DNA of 64,000 nt from Lunularia cruciata (lineage: Eukaryota > Streptophyta > Marchantiopsida > Lunulariales > Lunulariaceae). Under the pieces are notes generated by a model that saw only the letters and a program-made list of their open reading frames with translations, was not told the origin of the DNA and did no database searches. The DNA lies in NCBI GenBank assembly GCA_948567375.1, contig OX419757.1, positions 66,712,001 through 66,776,000 on the forward strand. The letters are read 5' to 3'. Both the position numbers and the translations under genes were made by a program. The number at the start of each line of letters is the position of its first letter. Positions within the stretch are counted from its first letter, which is position 1. Positions 57,815-64,000 of the stretch are shown here, in pieces.

Positions 57815-57912
57815 TGAGACCATTTTATCTCATTTTATCTCGTGTGTTTTATTCTTGTATGACTTGATGGAGTTGTTCCCATCCTTCTTGTTATCTCATG
57901 CGATCGCTTTGT
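57815..57912 (-). repeat. Dispersed repeat R1, copy g (inverted, diverged)
   Basis: In reverse complement: GCGATCGCATGAGATAAC, AAGAAGGATGGGAACAACTC, CATCAAGTCATACAAG and GATAAAATGAG. Confidence 0.65.
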
Positions 57913-57915
57913 ACC

Positions 57916-57950
57916 CATATGTTGCGGGAACTACATTCCCGCAACATATG
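57916..57950. repeat. Perfect 15-bp hairpin with a 5-nt loop
   Basis: CATATGTTGCGGGAA (57916-57930), loop CTACA, then the exact reverse complement (57936-57950). A further partial copy, CGGGAATGTA, follows at 57951. Confidence 0.92.
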
Positions 57951-58099
57951 CGGGAATGTAATTCTTCTTCTAACCACAGAATGGATAGAGGGATTCCCAC
58001 AGCTCGCCTGCTCCTGAGCTATTTCAAAGGAAATGAAGAGCAGACGAAGGTAGGGCTAGGATAACTAACTTGATACTCAATGCTTGCGTACATACCTCC

Positions 58100-58132
58100 T
58101 CTTGTCTTGTCTTGTCTTGTCTTGTCTTGTCT
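58100..58132. repeat. (TCTTG)n microsatellite, six units
   Basis: Six perfect units of TCTTG, ending TCT. Confidence 0.92.
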
Positions 58133-58266
58133 CAAGCACATATTACTACAAAAGCACGGTAAATTAGGCTTCCTCGCTCGGAGGCCGCTGAAACAGTCCA
58201 TGGTGTGTGTGCAGTAGTACCTGGAAATCCTGTGGGGCACTCCGACAAGGAAGTGAAACTGTACCT

Positions 58267-58346
58267 GAAATCGTGCGCCATTTCACGATACATTGGGCCC
58301 GCCCGCGCCAAAGGGCCTAATGTATCCTGAAATGGCGCATGATTTC
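58267..58346. repeat. 34-bp imperfect fold-back, miRNA-precursor-like
   Basis: Arms 58267-58300 and 58313-58346 pair with 31 Watson-Crick pairs, two possible G-U pairs and one mismatch around a 12-nt loop. The stem contains GCGCCATTTCA on one side and TGAAATGGCGC on the other. It could be a small-RNA precursor or a small inverted-repeat transposon; no flanking duplication was found. Confidence 0.6.
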
Positions 58347-58900
58347 CAAATTGAAGATTTAATATGAGGCTGCGCAACTTGATGTATGAAGATATTTCAA
58401 AAGTGGTGCACTTGACCAATCATGATTCTTGTGATCTTTGTGATTGTGACTCTTGTTACCTTTTTGATTGTGACTCTTGTGATCTTTTGATCATGATCTC
58501 TATGACTCTAGTGATCTTTGTGATTAGGATCTTTGTTACTGTATATTACCAACTCATGATACCTTTTGTGTGTGGTCAATTTTGTAGCCAAAAACCTGTG
58601 TGATAATCAAGCAATGGAAAATTAGAAGTAAACAACAAAATTGAGGAGTTAATATGGAATTACTACTTAGGTAAATTATAATTAAGTTGGATTAAGATAA
58701 GATAAGATAATCAGCTAGCATTAATGGTGAATGTTATAGATGGAATTAGGAAATTTCTAGTAAATCATAGCAACTAGATTTCCTCACAAACAGAGTAGGA
58801 ATAATGTAAGGTCTTTTGGCCCAATGTAAACCAAGTTCATTTTCCGTATTTCAAATTTAGTAAAGAGTACTTTGAGTTTTGTTCAAGGTGAGTTGTTCCA

Positions 58901-59303
58901 TGTTATGTTTGGCTTGCTATAAGTGACTTGCCTGATCAAGAGCAAAAGCAAAACATGATTGATGGAAACTCCTTACTGTATCATGCGGATTTATATTCAG
59001 TCACTTCTAAGGTTGAGTATTAAAGTGACTAGATATATTGAGTGGTCAATACTCATGAAGTCACGCAGGTCTATATTCAGGAGTTTAGATGGATGACAGA
59101 GGGACTATCCCTATGTTTGTATATATACACATATGTGCAATGGAAATAAAGGTTCAAAGGCTGGTGTGAGCCTGTTTCAGCCACGGAGGTAGCTTCCCAG
59201 ACAAGGAGTGAACCACGTTATTTCTTGTTAGTCCTCTGAAGATGTTTAATGGGCCTTATGATGTGCTATTGCGAGAGGTCCCTTAGGACTGTATCTTCTA
59301 ACA
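58901..59303 (+). repeat. Copia 5' LTR
   Basis: 403 bp, TGTTATG...CTAACA with a 5-bp terminal inverted repeat (TGTTA/TAACA). A TATA-like GTATATATACAC lies near 59117. Confidence 0.92.
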
Positions 59304-59305
59304 AT

Positions 59306-59317
59306 TGGTATCAGAGC
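59306..59317 (+). promoter_or_regulatory. Copia primer-binding site
   Basis: TGGTATCAGAGC, two bases after the LTR, complementary to the 3' end of initiator-Met tRNA. Confidence 0.9.
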
Positions 59318-59324
59318 TTAGACT

Positions 59325-62237
59325 GTGAGGACTCTTGCTGATGTGAGGCATGTTCCTGAGTTAAGGAAGAATTTGATATCACTAGGCACTTTGGACTCAA
59401 ATGGTTGGAGGTGGGGAGCAGAAAATGGAACACTCAAGGTATCAAAAGGAGCATTGGTTGTAATGAAGTGCAAGAAGATAGGAAACCTTTATGAGCTTGT
59501 TGGAGAGACCATCACTGGAGGAGTGGTAAGTACTATTTCTGAAAATGAAGATCCCAAAGATCTTTCTCAGTTATGGCACCTCAGTTTGGGTCATATGAGT
59601 GAAAGGGGTCTAAGTGAATTGTCCAAGCAACAACTTCTGAAGGGCCTTAAAAGTTGTAAGTTAAAATTCTGTGAGCATTGTGTAATAGGAAAGCAATGGA
59701 GTGTAAGCTTTTCCACAGGAGTTCATTGCACAAAGGGAATTTTAGACTATGTGCATTCTGATGTTTGGGGCCCTGCACCTATAGCTTCAAAATCTGGAGC
59801 ATTATATTTTGTATCTTTGGTTGATGATTACTCTAGGAGAGTATGGATCTACACCTTGAAGCAAAAATCTGAGGTCTTCTATCTCTTTAAAAACTGGAAG
59901 GTGATGATTGAGAAACAAACTGGAAGGAAAGTGAAGTGTTTGAGAATACAAATATGGAGAGTTTGATAGATATTGTAAGAGTGAAGGGATAATCTATCAC
60001 TTTACCATACCGGGTACTCCTCAATAAAATGGTGTGGCAGAGCAGATAAATCGTACACTCTTGGAGAAAGCAAGAAGTATGTTAAGCAACGCCGGATTGG
60101 AGAAGAGTTTTTGGGCAGAAGCTATAAATATGGCCTGTCATTTGGTAAACATTTCTCCCTCTACTGCTATTGAGTGCAAGACACCTATGGAAAAATGGAC
60201 AGGTAGGCATGTTGATTACTCTTCACTTAGATTATTTGGATGCATAGCTTACGTTCATATTCAACAAGAACAAAGGACAAAGTTAGATCCCAAATCTAGA
60301 AAATTTATATTCTTGGGATATGAGAAGGATACAAAGGGATATAGATTGTTGGATCCCAAAAGGTGTTGTCTTGTTGTGAGTAGGGATGTAGTTTTTGATG
60401 AGACTAGTACAATGAAGACTAGTACTATAGCAAAAGAAAAGAAAAAACAAATTCAGTCAGATTTTGTTAAGATAGATATTGATACTGGAAATGAAGACAT
60501 TTCACCTCTTGTAGATCTACCAAGTGAACCATTAGAAGAGCAAAGCCCAGAAATGATTCATGAACCTAGGTATCCAAATAGGGATAGAAGGCCTCCAAAG
60601 AGATTTGATGATTCATTTGTAGCTTATGCTTTTCTTACAGAGAATGGTGAGCCTTCTTCATATGAAGGGGCAATGCAAGATCAAGAATGTCAAAAGTAGC
60701 ATTGTGCAATGGAAGAGGAGATGAAGTCTTTGGCCAAGAACCAAACTTGGAGACTTGAAAAATTGCATATGGGAAAGAAGGCAATTGGTCAAAGATGCAT
60801 ATTCCGGAGGAAGGAAGGACTTCCAAAATCAGGTGGAGATAGATACAAAGCAAGGCTTGTAGCAAAGGGTTATAGCCAAAAAGAAGGTATTGACTTCAAT
60901 AAGATTTTTCCACCAGTGGTAAAAATCTCTTCAATTTGTGCACTATTGGCGATAGTTGCATTGCATAACTTGGAGTTGGAGCAATTAGATGTTACAACTG
61001 CTTTTTTACATGGAGAATTAGAGGAGGAGATTTACATGCATCAACTTGAAGGTTTTGTGGTACCAAGAAACCGAACTTGGTTTGCAGGTTACAAAAGTCT
61101 TTATATGGACTAAAGCAAAGTCCAAGACTTTGGTACATGAAATTTGATACTTTCATGTTGAAGCAAGGATATAACAAAAGTGAATAAGATTTTTTTGTGT
61201 ATCTCAAGAAGCTACATGGACGTAGAGTATTTGATTTGATCATCTTGGTACTATATGTGGATGATATGCTGATTGCTGCAAAGGATATGGTTGAGGTGGA
61301 GAAATTGAAAGCACAACTTGGTAAGGAGTTTGATATGAAGGACTTGGGTTCTTCAAAGAGTGTACTTTGGATTGAAATCCATCGGGACAAGAGCAAGGGA
61401 AAGTTATGGATATCTCAAAGGAGATATTTGGAAAAATTAGTTGCTCGGTTTGGCATGGAGAAAGCAAAACTAGTGAACACTCCAATGGCAAGTCATTTTA
61501 GGATATCATTGGAGCAATGTCCATCAAATGAGGAGGAGAGAAAAGTAATGTCCAATATTCCTTATGCTAGTGCTGTTGGGAGCTTAATGTATGCTATGGT
61601 CTACACTAGACTAGACATCTCATATGCTGTGAGCATGGTGAGTAGATACATGGCAAATCCGGGGAAACAACATTGGGAAGTTGTGAAGTGGATACTTTGT
61701 TACTTGAAAGGGACTATAAATATTGGCACTACCTTTGATGTGGAGAAGGAACAAGAAGGAGGAATTATAGGGTATGTAGATTTTGATTTTGCTGGAGACT
61801 TGGATAAGAGAAGGTCTATAACCGGATTTGTTTTTACACTTGTTGGTGGTGCAGTAAGTTGGAAGTCTACTCTCCAATCTACTGTTGCTCTTTCTACTAC
61901 AGAGGCAGAATATATGGCAACAACTGAGGCTGCCAAAGAGGCAATATGGCTACAAACATTAGCCAAGGATATAGGACTCCCTAATATGAAGTCCACACTC
62001 TTTTGTGATAGCCAAAGCGCTATTCACTTGGCAAAGAATCAAGTATATCATTCAAGGACAAAGCATATTGATGTGAGACATCATTTTATTAGGGAAGTTG
62101 TGACAAATGGTGAAATCAATTTGCAAAAGATTGGCATAGAGGTAAATGCAGCTGATATGTTGACTAAACTAGTTCATGTTGAGAAGTTCAAGTTATGCAT
62201 GAACTTTCTCAACGTTCAATGTTGCTCTTTGGGATGA
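59325..62237 (+). pseudogene. Copia Pol (integrase, RT, RNase H), broken
   Basis: The first segment (59325-59966) opens with DVRHVPELRKNLISLG, the usual stretch just before the GAG-pre-integrase domain. It is followed by the integrase zinc finger (HLSLGH...FCEHC) and two catalytic acidic residues (SDVWGP, VDDYSR). The frame is lost where the third catalytic region should be. Integrase continues at 60034-60699 (NRTLLEKARSML, SSLRLFGCIAYVH). RT starts at 60709 after a stop. A frame change near 61080 and a stop near 61182 precede 61197-62237, which holds YVDD (61254-61265) and RNase H (DFAGDLDKRRSITGF, ALSTTEAEY, AADMLTKLV). At least two frame changes and three stops: inactive. Confidence 0.9.
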
Positions 62238-62266
62238 TAAGGTGGATACAAGCAAAAGGTGTAGTT

Positions 62267-62667
62267 TGTTATGTTTGGCTTGCTATAAGTGACTTGCCTG
62301 ATCAAGAGCAAGAGCAAAACTTGACTGATGGAAACTCCTTACTGTATCATGCGGATATATATTCAGTCACTTCTAAGGTTGAGTATTAAAGTGACTTGAT
62401 ATCTTGAGTGGTCAATACTCATGAAGTCACGCAGGTCTATATTCAGGAGTTTAGATGGATGACAGAGGGACTATCCCTATGTTTGTATATATACACATAT
62501 GTGCAATGGAAATAAGGTTCTAAGGCTAGTGTGAGCCTGTTTCAGCCGTGGAGGTAGCTTTCGAGATAGGGAGTGAACCACGTTATTTCTTGTTAGTCCT
62601 CTGAAGATGTTTAATGGGCCTTATGATGTGCTATTGCGAGAGGTCCTTGGGACTGCATTTTCTAACA
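62267..62667 (+). repeat. Copia 3' LTR
   Basis: 401 bp, TGTTATG to CTAACA, followed by the target duplication GTTCCA (62668-62673). Confidence 0.92.
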
Positions 62668-62673
62668 GTTCCA

Positions 62674-63920
62674 TTCTATGTATGGCTGAATGTCTATGTC
62701 CAGAAGAGGTGAGGAATTTTACAATTAGGTCATAAGTGCTTGTATAGAATGGTGTACTCACCGTTAATCAGGATGTATGATTCCTAAGGGACCTGAAGGA
62801 GTGAATCAATGCATTGAGGAGTTGATTTGGATACTTGGAGCATGAGAAGTACCATAGAATTGAAAAAGCCAAAGAATCCCATAGACATGAAGATGACTTG
62901 ATAGTTGTGCCTTTTAGGAAGGGCCACATGCATCTACAAGGACAAAGTCTTTGAGATGGAGTGGCACTTGGAGTGAAGTGAACTATCATCTTTGGGAGTA
63001 ACTTTGATATACTTGTAGTGAAAGTGATTTTTGGTTCCTTTTTCTGTAGTGCATCACATGACGTGACACTATAATCTTCTAAGATTAATTTAGTCCAAGA
63101 GGTTAAACAAGAAAAGTAGAGAATTGACCATCGTTACACTTTCTTTCATCTTTTAGTCATTTCAAACTCATATCTTCATGAGAACAACCAATTTTTACCA
63201 ATTTACCACATTTTTGTCCACATTGAGTCATTACAACTATTATATAAATTTTGATTTTATTTACAATAATTATTACCTTTTTTGTTCATGAACCATTATA
63301 GATCTTCTATAAATACTAATTGAAATATATAATTATATCTTTTTATAATTATTTGATAACACTATATTTAATATATGATCTAAAAATAATAAAGAATAGT
63401 TAATATCAATTATGTATAAATTATGTCTCATATAGTCAAGAATAGTTGCTAGTAAAGTAGTTAGTGAAAACTTGTGTGCAATGTATAGCATAATGTCCAT
63501 GGTAAATCATGAGTACCTTGTAAGTGGAGTAAGCATAGAATTTTGGGTGAAATTAATAAGTTATTTGGGGTGAAATTAATAATAACTTATGATTGAAGGC
63601 AGGTATATTTGGTCAATATTCACGAGTGAAGTCTTTGACTAGCATGATAATTAGGTTTGTCTTATATATATACCATATTATCAACATGCATGAGTGACGG
63701 TGATGATTTTTTCTTGTTAGTATTTAAGCATATAAAGAAGGAAGAGTTACACCTATGAGCATCTTACTTCATTTTGAGAAAGTCTTTATTGTCACTACAT
63801 TTGTAGTGCTTAAGCTAGTTTGCTCAAATGTTGGAGTGGTAGTGTTGGCAGTCATAATTATTTTGGTAGTTGCTAACTGACTACTTGATGGCAGCCAGAT
63901 TTCATGTTAGGGCTATTGAT
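62674..63920. other. Spacer right of the copia element
   Basis: AT-rich, especially 63230-63430. No open frame with a recognisable domain, and no RNA gene seen. Confidence 0.5.
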
Positions 63921-63924
63921 CACA

Positions 63925-64000
63925 TGGTAGGACCCGCCATCACTTGCACCATCAATGGTGCCTCAAGGGTTGGAGACCTAGGTCAAGCAATGGAGTATAC
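63925..64000 (+). repeat. Dispersed repeat R2, second copy (cut by the window end)
   Basis: GATCACATGGT, ATCACTTGCACCATC, GAGACCTAGGTC and GGAGTATAC align with the reverse complement of 34742-34840 in the same order. The true end lies outside the window. Confidence 0.7.

Larger units (their letters stand above)
58895..62673 (+). mobile_element. Ty1/copia element with two LTRs, a target duplication and no gag/protease
   Basis: LTRs lie at 58901-59303 and 62267-62667, and GTTCCA is duplicated at both outer edges. The internal region starts with a PBS, but integrase-side coding begins within about 10 bases of it. The capsid, zinc-knuckle and protease coding expected for this superfamily (normally over 1 kb) is missing. 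The element measures 3767 bp LTR to LTR. By eye the LTRs differ at roughly 20 sites, so it is older than gypsy A. Confidence 0.92.

Overview
This is a nuclear land-plant window. Three things support that: a classical oleosin, a plant-type MRG chromatin gene with ten exons, and LTR retrotransposons primed by initiator-Met tRNA (TGGTATCAGAGC). Nothing identifies the species. The retroelement load and compact introns would fit a non-seed plant such as a bryophyte or lycophyte, but that is only a guess. Only two host genes are clearly intact: the oleosin (4814-5290) and the MRG gene (43377-48666, exons assembled by hand). The rest is repeats, decayed transposons and unassigned spacer.

Layout. 1-4.2 kb is spacer with small duplications and hairpins. 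4.2-5.4 kb is the oleosin with a 5'-UTR intron. 6.2-8.24 kb is a decayed minus-strand Ty1/copia pol. 8.25-9.37 kb holds one copy (U1) of an unrecognised protein family. 9.37-25.65 kb is an old minus-strand Ty3/gypsy element (H1), split by two younger plus-strand relatives, A (13472-19108) and B (21154-25341), each with a 5-bp target duplication. 25.65-26.53 kb is a broken coiled-coil ORF. Minus-strand gypsy C (26530-32054, TSD CAAGA) splits it from the sequence before a second U copy (U2, 32776-33.7 kb). A dispersed repeat follows, then a truncated gypsy, D (about 34.95-36.79 kb). 36.8-41.5 kb is AT-rich and featureless to me. 43.4-48.7 kb is MRG. 50-53 kb holds an interstitial telomeric repeat and tandem duplications. 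53.6-57.9 kb holds a LINE remnant and clustered copies of an unclassified repeat (R1). 58.9-62.7 kb is a Ty1/copia element with both LTRs and a TSD but no gag or protease.

The gypsy family is a chromodomain Ty3/gypsy (gag, protease, RT, RNase H, integrase, chromodomain). In A, gag and pol are in different frames, joined by a textbook -1 frameshift cassette: GGGAAAC in the correct phase, a 6-nt spacer, and a 10-bp hairpin that covaries in B. The LTR U3 carries contiguous GAA/TTC units that match heat-shock elements just upstream of a TATA box.

Other points for follow-up: the MRG protein has a 273-residue Lys/Asp/Glu repeat tail beyond its normal end; the U family is present twice; and the window holds an unexpected number of perfect short hairpins with 2-5 nt loops. 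All coordinates, alignments and exon joins were read by eye.
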